Of a stretch of 16,573 nt of DNA, positions 1-7,731 are shown in pieces. The position numbers and the translations under genes were made by a program. The first letter of the stretch is position 1. Each line of letters opens with the position of its first letter. The notes below the pieces were generated by a model, which saw nothing but the letters and a program-made list of their open reading frames with translations, made no database searches and was not told where the DNA came from. The DNA is from JAYSRU01 sp043720875 (GTDB taxonomy: Bacteria; Bacteroidota; Bacteroidia; Flavobacteriales_D; Crocinitomicaceae): NCBI GenBank assembly GCA_043720875.1, contig JAYSRU010000076.1:1-16573 (forward strand), in the 5' to 3' direction.

Positions 1-1649
1 GGTGTGCAGTCATCACTTGCCGTAACTAAACTTCTATAATCACCTAGAATTCCGTTACAAGAACTATTCGCTAAAACCGTTTGACTTGTAGCACAAACAC
101 TAATGATTGGTGGAACAATATCGGTGGCTAAGACATTCACTACACACGTTCTTTGATTTCCAGAACCATCAGTTGCAACGTAATAAACTAATTGACTTGC
201 TCCCATAACTAAGGTTCCAGGAACAGGAGATTGGACGTAAGTCAAAACGGGAGAACAATTATCTGAAAACACAACCAATGTCCCTAAATCTGGTACATTG
301 AATTGACAACTCAATACATTCGGCGCTGTTGTAGTTGGAGGACATTGCACTGCAATAGGTTTTATAGTATCCAACTTATTTACATTGAATGAACACGAAC
401 TAAATAATCCATTTAAATCTGTCGCAGTTAAGGTGATGGATTCTAAGCCTAATCCAGTTAAGATAGAACCTGCACTTGGAACCTGTGAAACGATTATCGA
501 CGAAGCAACTGTACAATTATCCGAAACAAGTGTAATAGCAGCGAAATTAGGCGCAATAACCGCACATGACGGAGTAACATAGACGGTTTGCGTCAACGGG
601 CAAGTAATGCTTGGTGCTGTAACGTCAACTACCAGCTGTGTTAAGACACAAGACCTAGAATTTCCAGCAAAATCTGTCGCAGTAATCGTTACAAGTGTAT
701 TATTAAAAACTAATGTACCCGCTGCAGGTGATTGAATAAATGTCATTTGTGTCACCATGGAAGTACAGTTATCACTCCAAAGCAAACCCGATAAGTAATT
801 AGGCAATGCTGCTTGACACGTGATGTTAGCGTTTTGTGTAATTTGAATCGGACAAGCAATTATTGGTTTCACTGTATCTAACACTTGAATATTGACAGAA
901 CATGATCGAGTTCCAGCCAAATTACCTCCAGAAACGGTGAAGGTAATTAATTGATTATTCCCTATCGTTGAACCAGAAGCTGGAGATTGCATGATCGTTA
1001 AAGCCAAATTTGGCTGACAGTTATCTTGAACAACCACTAAAGACCTCAAATCAGTTATGGTAGCTAAGCAAACGCCATTTGCATAAAACGCTGGCAATAC
1101 CGGACATGTTAATGTTGCCGCTATTGTATCTGAGTTTGTGATATTCACAAAACACGTATCTCTTCTACCTGTTGCATCTGTCGCAAACAAACTCAATAAA
1201 GTTATGGTTCCAGCTCCATTTAAAAGCGTTCCTGGTAAAGGATTTTGAGTATAGGTAATACCTCCTGCTCCACAGTTATCCGTTGCAACAACACCAGTAG
1301 TTAAATCCGGCATTATAGCTTGACATGCAGCATTTACAAATAAAGTTTGATTTGCTGGACATGAAGTAATAACTGGTGGATTGTTATCGATAAAATTGAG
1401 TTGATACGTGCAAAAACTAGAGTTACCTGAAAGGTCAAACGCGGTTAACGTGATGGTAGTTGTTAAAACGCCAAAAGGCAATACTGTTCCTTGGATCGGA
1501 CTTTGGGTTACCACGATAGACGCTGAATCTGTGCAATTATCAAAAATATCGAAATAGGTCTTTGTTAAATCTCCAATTATAGCCGCACAACTGGGCGACA
1601 AGGCGGTTATGGTTGTACCAGGACAAAGAATGGTTGGCGGTGAATTATC
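1..1649 (-). repeat. Six complete and one partial HYR-like protein repeats, about 85 residues each
   Basis: The repeat units begin near 1649, 1385, 1130, 878, 626, 368 and 119 on the minus strand. Each complete unit carries four cysteines at equivalent places: in the opening CP motif, about 12-13 residues later, in the central DNC motif, and after the ATD/GN segment. The repeats are similar in protein pattern but clearly diverged at the nucleotide level, so they are old duplications and not a recent tandem expansion. The last unit is cut by the window edge after its third Cys. Confidence 0.8.
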
Positions 1650-2216
1650 TGTAGAAGTAATCAACACATTATCAATCGCAAGCGGTGCCCCAGAGATTGT
1701 TGCTGCATCGTACGTGAACCTAAATCCAATTAAAAAAGGAACTGAATTTAATGCTACTGGTAATGGTGTACTAAACGTAGACCATGAAGCTGAAGCTGTT
1801 AACAACTGCAACGAAACCCAAGTAGTTCCACCATTTATTGAATAGACTAAACTTGCAGTATCCTGTGCATTACCGCCTAATCTATAATCAAAACTCATGT
1901 TTAAGTTATTTCCCGTACAGGATATTGGCAACGAAGAATAGATTAGCGCTGTTTCTATACCTGAACTTGCATTCGAATAAGCAAATGCATTTGCACCACA
2001 AGGTACATCTAAGGTTGCGTTGGTAACGTAGGCTGCATTAACTCCAGCAGCTGAAGTGCCATTTCCCGCACAAGTATTCGCATTCCATTGGTTTGCACCC
2101 GTTCCTAAAAGTACCCAGTTGGGTAGAGCAGTTTCAAATGTGGCAGAAAAAATAGTGGTTTGTGCCATACTTGAAGAAGTGACAAGTAATACTATTAATA
2201 AGAAAATTATACGCAT
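1..2216 (-). CDS. Large secreted Cys-rich HYR-repeat protein, C-terminus beyond window
   Basis: An uninterrupted minus-strand frame runs from the ATG at 2214-2216 to the window edge (738 codons visible, stop not reached). Residues 1-18 form a signal peptide with a hydrophobic core ending in Ser-Met-Ala before Gln19. Residues about 21-189 look like a jelly-roll/MAM or choice-of-anchor-type beta domain (NQW, FDYR and DNVLI-like segments, three Cys). From about residue 190 there are repeats of 83-88 residues with the pattern D-x-x-x-P-x-I-x-C-P, a second Cys, a DNC motif, a QSP-x-x-GT-like turn, and ATD-x-x-GN-x-x-x-C, which resembles HYR domains. The C-P cysteines fall at 198, 286, 371, 455, 539, 625 and 708. 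Such proteins in Bacteroidota are often cell-surface or type IX-secreted adhesins ending in a sorting or gliding-motility-associated domain. That end is outside the window, so the export route and function are inference. Confidence 0.85.
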   Translation of the reverse strand, partial: MRIIFLLIVLLVTSSSMAQTTIFSATFETALPNWVLLGTGANQWNANTCAGNGTSAAGVNAAYVTNATLDVPCGANAFAYSNASSGIETALIYSSLPISCTGNNLNMSFDYRLGGNAQDTASLVYSINGGTTWVSLQLLTASASWSTFSTPLPVALNSVPFLIGFRFTYDAATISGAPLAIDNVLITSTDNSPPTILCPGTTITALSPSCAAIIGDLTKTYFDIFDNCTDSASIVVTQSPIQGTVLPFGVLTTTITLTAFDLSGNSSFCTYQLNFIDNNPPVITSCPANQTLFVNAACQAIMPDLTTGVVATDNCGAGGITYTQNPLPGTLLNGAGTITLLSLFATDATGRRDTCFVNITNSDTIAATLTCPVLPAFYANGVCLATITDLRSLVVVQDNCQPNLALTIMQSPASGSTIGNNQLITFTVSGGNLAGTRSCSVNIQVLDTVKPIIACPIQITQNANITCQAALPNYLSGLLWSDNCTSMVTQMTFIQSPAAGTLVFNNTLVTITATDFAGNSRSCVLTQLVVDVTAPSITCPLTQTVYVTPSCAVIAPNFAAITLVSDNCTVASSIIVSQVPSAGSILTGLGLESITLTATDLNGLFSSCSFNVNKLDTIKPIAVQCPPTTTAPNVLSCQFNVPDLGTLVVFSDNCSPVLTYVQSPVPGTLVMGASQLVYYVATDGSGNQRTCVVNVLATDIVPPIISVCATSQTVLANSSCNGILGDYRSLVTASDDCT

Positions 2217-2343
2217 AAAGGTTGGGTTGAATGTGATAAAATTATTGTCAAATATTTAGAAATTGATTCAAAATTAAGTTCTAGACGAATTGGGATTTTA
2301 CAAACCATTGAATTGTACTTAAATCAAGAATAATTTTCGGTGA

Positions 2344-2373
2344 CAAAGGTACGCCTTTTACATTGAATTGCAA
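2344..2373 (-). promoter_or_regulatory. Bacteroidota-type promoter for the HYR-repeat gene
   Basis: On the minus strand TTG (2373-2371) is followed after 19 nt by TACCTTTG (2351-2344). This matches the Bacteroidota sigma-ABfr pattern TTG-N17-23-TAnnTTTG. Transcription would start near 2337, giving a leader of about 120 nt before the ATG at 2216. Assigned by motif only. Confidence 0.6.
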
Positions 2374-2415
2374 GGAATTGTGGAAAACTAAAGATAGTAT
2401 TTATGCCAACCGTTT

Positions 2416-2441
2416 GGGGTGTTTTTGGGCGGGTGGGTGGG
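2416..2441 (+). other. Intergenic G-rich tract, putative G-quadruplex motif
   Basis: Four GGG tracts separated by single bases (C, T, T) occupy 2427-2441, and a further GGGG lies at 2416-2419. This fits the G3N1-7 quadruplex pattern with the shortest possible loops. It is isolated in an AT-rich intergenic stretch between the 3' end of hutU and the promoter of the HYR-repeat gene. Transcripts reading left through hutU would carry the C-rich complement. Its function is unknown. Confidence 0.55.
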
Positions 2442-2503
2442 CAACTAAAATCACCAAGCGAACCACCGGATAATCCTTTACAGGAACCATAATTCCAACG
2501 ATT

Positions 2504-4507
2504 TCAATCAAAAAGGGATTCGTTTACTAGATTTGGCAACGTTACTTTCAACCTAGGTTCTTGCTCCATTGCGCGCTTAATAGCGAAAATCGCACCTTCA
2601 TTTCTAGCCCAAGATCTTCTTGAAATCCCATTATTAACATCCCAATGTAACATAGATTTCAACCTACGGTCCGCGTCAACGGATCCATCCAACAACATTC
2701 CAAAACCTCCGTTAATTACTTCACCCCAACCAACACCACCTCCATTGTGAATCGAGATCCAAGTAGCACCGCGGAAACCGTCTCCGATAACATTGTGAAT
2801 CGCCATGTCTGCTGTAAACCTAGATCCATCATAGATATTTGAAGTTTCACGGTAAGGCGAATCTGTTCCAGAAACATCATGATGATCTCTACCTAAAATA
2901 ACTAATCCAATTTCATTAGCCGCAATGGCGTTGTTAAACGCTTCAGCTATTTTCATTCGACCTAGAGCATCGGCATAAAGTATTCTTGCTTGTGACCCAA
3001 CTACCAATTTATTTGCTTTTGCCCCTTTAATCCATTGTATGTTATCACGCATTTGTTCCTGAATTTCCAAAGGACTACTCAACATTAATTCCTCTAAAAC
3101 TTTACACGCTATTTCGTCTGTTTTATCTAAATCTTTTGCATCTCCAGAAGCACAAACCCATCTAAATGGTCCGAATCCATAATCAAAACACATCGGTCCC
3201 ATGATATCTTGAACGTAAGAAGGATATTTGAAATCAATATTGTTTTCTGCCATTACATCTGCACCCGCTCTACTCGCTTCTAGCAAAAAAGCGTTACCGT
3301 AATCAAAAAAGTATGTCCCCTTAGCTACATGTTTATTGATTGCATCAGCATGTCTGCGTAAAGTTTGTTGTACTTTTTCCTTGAATAAAACAGGATTATG
3401 CGCCATCATATCATTCGATTCTTCAAATGAATAACCTACCGGATAATAACCACCTGCCCATGGATTATGCAAAGATGATTGATCTGAGCCTATTTCAACC
3501 AAAATATTCTCAGCATCAAATTTCTCCCACAACTCAACTATATTTCCTTGATAGGCAAATGAAACAACTTCTTTGGATTCTTTAGCCTTTCGAACTCGTG
3601 CACATAATTCATCCAAATTGGAATATACTTCATCCACCCAACCTTGATTAAATCTTGTATGCGTTACCTTTTCATTAATTTCTGCGGTTATTGAAATACA
3701 ACCTGCAATGTTACCTGCTTTTGGTTGAGCTCCAGACATACCTCCTAAACCAGAAGTAATAAATAACTTACCCGCCAAGCCTTCACCATTTTTTGATATT
3801 TTACGACCTGCATTTAACACGGTTATCGTTGTTCCATGCACAATTCCCTGTGGACCGATGTACATATATGAACCGGCCGTCATTTGTCCGTAATTGGTAA
3901 CACCTAAAGCGTTAAACTTTTCCCAATCATCTGGTTTTGAATAATTAGGAATCATCATTCCGTTGGTAACCACAACTCTTGGAGCATCTTTATGACTTGG
4001 ATACAATCCCATCGGATGTCCAGAATACATGGTTAAGGTTTGCTCATCCGTCATTTCTGCCAAATATGCCATTGTCAACCTGTATTGAATCCAATTTTGG
4101 AATACTGCTCCATTTCCACCGTACGTAATTAATTCGTGTGGGTGTTGCGCTACAGCGTGATCCAAGTTATTTTGAATCATTAGCATAATTGCTTTTGCTT
4201 GATTACATTTCCCAGGATAATAAGTAATTGGTCTTGCTTTTATTTCATAATTCGGTCGAAAGCGATGCATATAAATTCTTCCGTAGGATTCCAACTCGTA
4301 TTTAAATTCAGCTAAAAGTTCTTGGTGCTGAGCTTCTGGAAAATAACGTAATGCATTTTTTAAAGCCAATTTTTCCTCTTCTTTTGAAAGAATTTTTTTA
4401 CGAATCGGTGCATGATTAACTGTTAGGTCATATTGCGCTGGTGGAGGCAAAACTGAAGGAATTCCTTGTAAAATATCTGCTTGAAAATCTTGAAGTGAAC
4501 TATTCAT
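2504..4507 (-). CDS. hutU: Urocanate hydratase (urocanase), long form
   Basis: Converts urocanate to imidazolonepropionate in the second step of histidine breakdown, in the cytoplasm, with tightly bound NAD+. The protein is 667 residues, longer than the roughly 555-residue classic bacterial enzyme and close to animal urocanase. Diagnostic segments include ITYGGNG (127-133), MYSGHP (160-165), QMTAGS-YIGPQGIVHGT (208-226), the glycine-rich GLGGMSGAQ (253-261), the FGPFRWVCASG segment (445-455) with the conserved Cys452, RDHHDVSGTDSP in the mid-500s, and HNGGGVGWGEVINGG near 600. As recalled, these read much more like the vertebrate enzyme than like B. subtilis HutU. It starts 34 nt after the lgt stop and is probably last in a trhO-lgt-hutU transcript. 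No other hut gene is in the window. Confidence 0.96.
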   Translation of the reverse strand: MNSSLQDFQADILQGIPSVLPPPAQYDLTVNHAPIRKKILSKEEEKLALKNALRYFPEAQHQELLAEFKYELESYGRIYMHRFRPNYEIKARPITYYPGKCNQAKAIMLMIQNNLDHAVAQHPHELITYGGNGAVFQNWIQYRLTMAYLAEMTDEQTLTMYSGHPMGLYPSHKDAPRVVVTNGMMIPNYSKPDDWEKFNALGVTNYGQMTAGSYMYIGPQGIVHGTTITVLNAGRKISKNGEGLAGKLFITSGLGGMSGAQPKAGNIAGCISITAEINEKVTHTRFNQGWVDEVYSNLDELCARVRKAKESKEVVSFAYQGNIVELWEKFDAENILVEIGSDQSSLHNPWAGGYYPVGYSFEESNDMMAHNPVLFKEKVQQTLRRHADAINKHVAKGTYFFDYGNAFLLEASRAGADVMAENNIDFKYPSYVQDIMGPMCFDYGFGPFRWVCASGDAKDLDKTDEIACKVLEELMLSSPLEIQEQMRDNIQWIKGAKANKLVVGSQARILYADALGRMKIAEAFNNAIAANEIGLVILGRDHHDVSGTDSPYRETSNIYDGSRFTADMAIHNVIGDGFRGATWISIHNGGGVGWGEVINGGFGMLLDGSVDADRRLKSMLHWDVNNGISRRSWARNEGAIFAIKRAMEQEPRLKVTLPNLVNESLFD

Positions 4508-4541
4508 GAGTTTTATTTAATGAAATATAATAGTATGGATA

Positions 4542-5405
4542 TTAATGGCTTAATTCGTTTGTGCTTTTTGATTTGAACGGATAGAAGTAAATGATTAATC
4601 CAACAATGATGAATGGAATACTTAACATTTGACCCGTATTTATGACATTGGTGAAGTCTCTATCCGTTTGACCCAATTTAATAAACTCGATAAAAAATCT
4701 ACAGGTAAAAAGAACCGTTAAAAAGATTCCGAATGCCTTTCCTGGCTTAGCTAGAATATTCTTTTTATGAATCAGAAAAAGTAAAACAAAAAAGAGAACA
4801 ATGTAACACAATGCCTCATACAATTGCGCTGGATGACGGGCAACATGCATTCCATTTACTAAATTAGCTTCATCCGTATCATGGTTGAAAATAAAACCCC
4901 AAGGTAAAGTGGTAGGATCGCCAATAATTTCATGGTTTACTAAATTTCCCAAACGAATAAAGCATGATGCAATGGTAATGGGCGCGGCAACACGATCCAA
5001 AATCCAAATTAACGGTTGCTTGCTCACACGTTTAGAAAAAATTACGAGCGCCAAGAAAATTGCCACTGCTGCTCCATGACTAGCTAAACCGCCTTCATTC
5101 ACTTTCAAAATATCTATTGGATGAGAAAAATATCCCCGAGAAATGATTTCTCCTCCACTTACTATATCCCAATGTTGCCCATAAAATATAACATGCCCTA
5201 AGCGAGCTCCAACTACTGTGGCAACAACAATAAACATCAATAATTTATCTAATTTCTCATCTGGAAAACCTTCCTTTTTAAAGATCTTTTTGATTACAAA
5301 ATACCCAATAATTATTCCTGCTATGAAAAGAAGTCCATATAAATTGGGTGTTCTCCAACCCGGAATTAATTCCGAACCCATGTTCCAATCGATGCTTAAA
5401 ATCAT
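4542..5405 (-). CDS. lgt: Prolipoprotein diacylglyceryl transferase
   Basis: Inner-membrane enzyme that moves the diacylglyceryl group of phosphatidylglycerol onto the lipobox Cys of prolipoproteins, the first step of lipoprotein maturation. The protein is 287 residues with about seven hydrophobic segments. The Lgt signature R-L-G-N-L-V-N-H-E-I-I-G lies at 151-162, with Arg151 matching the essential arginine (Arg143 in E. coli). GGLASHG carries His110, equivalent to E. coli His103, and RHPAQLYEA at 190-198 is the conserved late motif. It starts 30 nt after the trhO stop and is followed after 34 nt by hutU. Potential clients include the lipoprotein at 7177-7731. Confidence 0.97.
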   Translation of the reverse strand: MILSIDWNMGSELIPGWRTPNLYGLLFIAGIIIGYFVIKKIFKKEGFPDEKLDKLLMFIVVATVVGARLGHVIFYGQHWDIVSGGEIISRGYFSHPIDILKVNEGGLASHGAAVAIFLALVIFSKRVSKQPLIWILDRVAAPITIASCFIRLGNLVNHEIIGDPTTLPWGFIFNHDTDEANLVNGMHVARHPAQLYEALCYIVLFFVLLFLIHKKNILAKPGKAFGIFLTVLFTCRFFIEFIKLGQTDRDFTNVINTGQMLSIPFIIVGLIIYFYPFKSKSTNELSH

Positions 5406-5435
5406 ATTTTCTTGCTTTTAATGGTGATGTACAAT

Positions 5436-6485
5436 TTAATGTTGTGCTGGCGCTTTATAAAGCAGTTTCTCTGAACGTCCTTTTTTGAAAATTTTATTAC
5501 TAATTCCCTTTCCTTGGCGTAGTATTTTTTGTTCTTCCTCTGGTAAATTATTCACCGCTTGACATTCGGTACTGCACGTGTCTTGGAAAGTTGTTTTACA
5601 AGATTCGCATTGAATAAATAGCAAATGACAGGCTTCGTTGGCACAATTGGTATGTGTATCGCAAGGTGTTCCGCATTGATGACAATTTGAAACTACATCT
5701 TCTGAAATACGTTCACCTCTGCGCTCGTCGAACACAAAGTTTTTTCCAATAAATTTGTTTTCAATTCCTGCTGTTTTACAATCGTTGGCATATTTTATTA
5801 TGCCGCCTTCCAACTGATTCACATTTGCATAACCCTTGTGTTTAAAATACGCTGAAGCTTTTTCACAGCGAATTCCACCCGTGCAATACATTACAATATT
5901 CTTGTCTTCGTTTCCTTTTAAATAGGTTTCTTCAATCAGTGGTAATGAATCGCGAAACGTATCAACATCAGGTAAAATGGCTCCTTTAAAATGACCAACT
6001 TCACTCTCATAATGATTTCTGAAATCTATTAAAATCGTGTTTTCATCATTTGTTAAGTCATTAAATGCTTTTGCATCCAAGTGTCTACCAATATTGGTGA
6101 CATCAAATGTTTCGTCCACTAATCCATCTGCTAAAATCTTATCACGCACCTTAATTTTCAATTTCAAAAATGCATGTGCCGCTTCAGATTCATCTACGGC
6201 AATGTTCAAACGAACATTTTCTAGAAAATCGATCGAATTTAAGGCTTCAATAAGACTATCAAGTTTCGAATTCGGTAATGCTATTTGCGCATTAATACCT
6301 TCCGTTGCAACATATATCCGTCCTACAACATCGCAGGTGTTTAAAAGTTGATACAAATGATCGCGAAAGAGCGATGGGTTAAGGATTTTAGAATATTTGT
6401 AGAATGAGATCGTTAAATACGTTTCCTTGTTCTCTTCTAACCTTTTTATTAATTCTTCTTTTGAATAAATGTTCCACAGTTGCAT
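5436..6485 (-). CDS. trhO: tRNA uridine(34) hydroxylase, rhodanese family
   Basis: TrhO (YceA family) uses molecular oxygen to hydroxylate the wobble uridine of certain tRNAs on the way to (m)cmo5U. The protein is 349 residues. It has an N-terminal acylphosphatase-like domain (about 1-115; VATEGINAQIA at 59-70), a rhodanese domain (about 140-235; LIDFRNHYESEVGHF) with the active loop C201-T-G-G-I-R-C207, and a Cys-rich tail (about 268-308) with nine cysteines in CxxC-like pairs that may bind metal. It is the first gene of the likely trhO-lgt-hutU transcript. The ATG at 6483-6485 fits the family start MQLWNIY and lies about 20 nt downstream of a probable transcription start. Confidence 0.92.
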   Translation of the reverse strand: MQLWNIYSKEELIKRLEENKETYLTISFYKYSKILNPSLFRDHLYQLLNTCDVVGRIYVATEGINAQIALPNSKLDSLIEALNSIDFLENVRLNIAVDESEAAHAFLKLKIKVRDKILADGLVDETFDVTNIGRHLDAKAFNDLTNDENTILIDFRNHYESEVGHFKGAILPDVDTFRDSLPLIEETYLKGNEDKNIVMYCTGGIRCEKASAYFKHKGYANVNQLEGGIIKYANDCKTAGIENKFIGKNFVFDERRGERISEDVVSNCHQCGTPCDTHTNCANEACHLLFIQCESCKTTFQDTCSTECQAVNNLPEEEQKILRQGKGISNKIFKKGRSEKLLYKAPAQH

Positions 6486-6510
6486 GCTATGTATATTTTA
6501 AAGTTCGCTG

Positions 6511-6518
6511 CGAAGGTA
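6511..6518 (-). promoter_or_regulatory. Possible -7 element upstream of trhO
   Basis: TACCTTCG on the minus strand is one base from the Bacteroidota -7 consensus TAnnTTTG and lies 25 nt before the trhO ATG. No TTG is visible at the expected -33 distance, so the assignment is weak. Confidence 0.35.
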
Positions 6519-6644
6519 ATAATTTCAACAGATTATAATTCATTTTGTCTATTTGATTGCTTTTTGATTAGATTTGATCCAAAAGCTGTTGCACAACATT
6601 AGATTCTGAGATTATTAATTTTTGAATCCTGTCAATTTAATCCA

Positions 6645-7088
6645 ATGAAAGATAATAATAAACCGTTTTACTTAATGCTAATTGGGATTGGAATTATTAT
6701 CATTAATAACGTTAATGGCCACTACAACCCTCCTAGTTCTATAAATTGGACACCTGTTGTCATTCCATTTATAGTAATAATTGTAAATAGAACATTATAC
6801 AAGCTCAACTTTATCCAGACCATAATTTACAACTATAGTTTAATCGCATTTAACGATTACTTAATTCGAGCATACGCTGGAGGAAATACTGATATCGAAG
6901 GAAATATGTGGATCGCGTTTTACGGCATGATTGGATTCATAATCTCAACGATAGCAATGTTAGTATTTGCAGGAATCAACACCCAAGAGGGAAAACTACC
7001 GAAGAAGAAAATATTTTTAAATTTCATTTCCATACCTATTTCATCACTTTGCGTTGGATTAGTTTATGAAATACTCTACAAATATTAA
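6645..7088 (+). CDS. Unrecognised four-helix integral membrane protein
   Basis: A 147-residue protein that I do not recognise. Four hydrophobic segments are visible at about residues 7-22, 34-48, 88-110 and 123-143, with a polar loop around 50-87 (YNYSLIAFNDYLIRAYAGG, then N-T-D-I-E-G) and a lysine cluster (PKKKI) before the last helix that would favour a cytoplasmic position. It begins with an ATG 159 nt from the divergent trhO start and ends 88 nt before the next gene, so it is probably its own unit. It lacks a cleavable signal peptide. It is AT-rich but shows no sign of being broken. No function is proposed. Confidence 0.7.
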   Translation: MKDNNKPFYLMLIGIGIIIINNVNGHYNPPSSINWTPVVIPFIVIIVNRTLYKLNFIQTIIYNYSLIAFNDYLIRAYAGGNTDIEGNMWIAFYGMIGFIISTIAMLVFAGINTQEGKLPKKKIFLNFISIPISSLCVGLVYEILYKY

Positions 7089-7165
7089 ATTACTATGATA
7101 AATTCAAAACAATCTATCAAAAAGTATTTAACCGATAAACTAAAGACGTTTCAATAAAATCTGTT

Positions 7166-7173
7166 TACTTTTG
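7166..7173 (+). promoter_or_regulatory. -7 box TACTTTTG almost touching the lipoprotein start codon
   Basis: TACTTTTG is a perfect match to TAnnTTTG and ends only three bases before the ATG at 7177. Transcription would start at or within a few bases of the start codon, implying a leaderless mRNA. No good TTG is found at the -33 position, so the match could be chance. Confidence 0.4.
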
Positions 7174-7176
7174 ATC

Positions 7177-7731
7177 ATGATTCGAGTTATCCTGTTTTCT
7201 TTAATTTTTACCTTATTGGGGTCTTGTATTTCTGAGCCTAAGAAAAAAAAACTGATTCCAATTGCGCATGTTGGTCACACCACTTCCTATGACTTCTTAG
7301 ATCTTAAGGTGAAAATTCCTACGAACTTTTACGTAGAATTTGATAACGTAAAAGATTCCGTTCAAACGCTTACTTTATGGGCATCGTTAGACAATTATAA
7401 TTATCAACTTTATGTACAAGGTTTTTTTGCAGATTCTATGGGATATGACGAATACGGCTACAGCGTTAACGATCTGGTAAATGCTGAAATGACCACCGTT
7501 TTTGAGGATAAAATCCTGAGTAAACTACAGATGATGAAAACCATCGATGGGCAAGAAATTTATTATTTCAGCGCCGTTGATCCAGCTACCGAAATGCATA
7601 CAATTGTTGGTATAATGCTCGGTTCTAATAACTATTTTTACCGACTTCAAGCCGTTAGTACCAGCGCCAATATGAGTTACCTGTACAAGAAAACAATGAA
7701 CCTTTGGTATCAAATCAAGCGAAAGGAATGA
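7177..7731 (+). CDS. Predicted lipoprotein of unknown function
   Basis: A 184-residue protein with a short signal peptide: a hydrophobic run (residues 4-14) ends in the lipobox L-G-S-C, with Cys17 as the expected lipidation site, followed by SEPKKKK. The mature part is mixed alpha/beta, rich in Tyr and Asp, and has no family motif I recognise. An upstream TTG at 7171 is in frame, but it lies inside the -7 box and would only add two residues, so ATG 7177 is preferred. The TGA stop overlaps the ATG of the Nudix gene (ATGA, 7728-7731), so the two are translationally coupled. Lgt from this window would lipidate it. The role of the lipoprotein is unknown. Confidence 0.8.
   Translation: MIRVILFSLIFTLLGSCISEPKKKKLIPIAHVGHTTSYDFLDLKVKIPTNFYVEFDNVKDSVQTLTLWASLDNYNYQLYVQGFFADSMGYDEYGYSVNDLVNAEMTTVFEDKILSKLQMMKTIDGQEIYYFSAVDPATEMHTIVGIMLGSNNYFYRLQAVSTSANMSYLYKKTMNLWYQIKRKE
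7721..7727 (+). promoter_or_regulatory. Shine-Dalgarno-like GAAAGGA directly before the Nudix start
   Basis: GAAAGGA lies immediately before the ATG at 7728, which is close to the minimum useful spacing. It sits inside the end of the lipoprotein gene and, with the ATGA overlap, supports ATG 7728 over the in-frame GTG upstream at 7704. Confidence 0.35.

Noticed and set aside
385..2259. Several plus-strand open frames within the first 2.2 kb
   Set aside because: They are shadows of the continuous minus-strand repeat protein, which has a signal peptide, repeat periodicity and a promoter.
6589..6624. TTG plus TAATTTTTG as a promoter for the membrane protein at 6645
   Set aside because: The -7 element has three instead of two bases between TA and TTTG, and the spacer is 24 nt, outside the usual range.
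7095..7157. A 20-codon ORF between the four-helix membrane protein and the lipoprotein
   Set aside because: Lys-rich and very short, with no ribosome binding site or conserved feature visible. A frame this short is expected by chance in an AT-rich gap.
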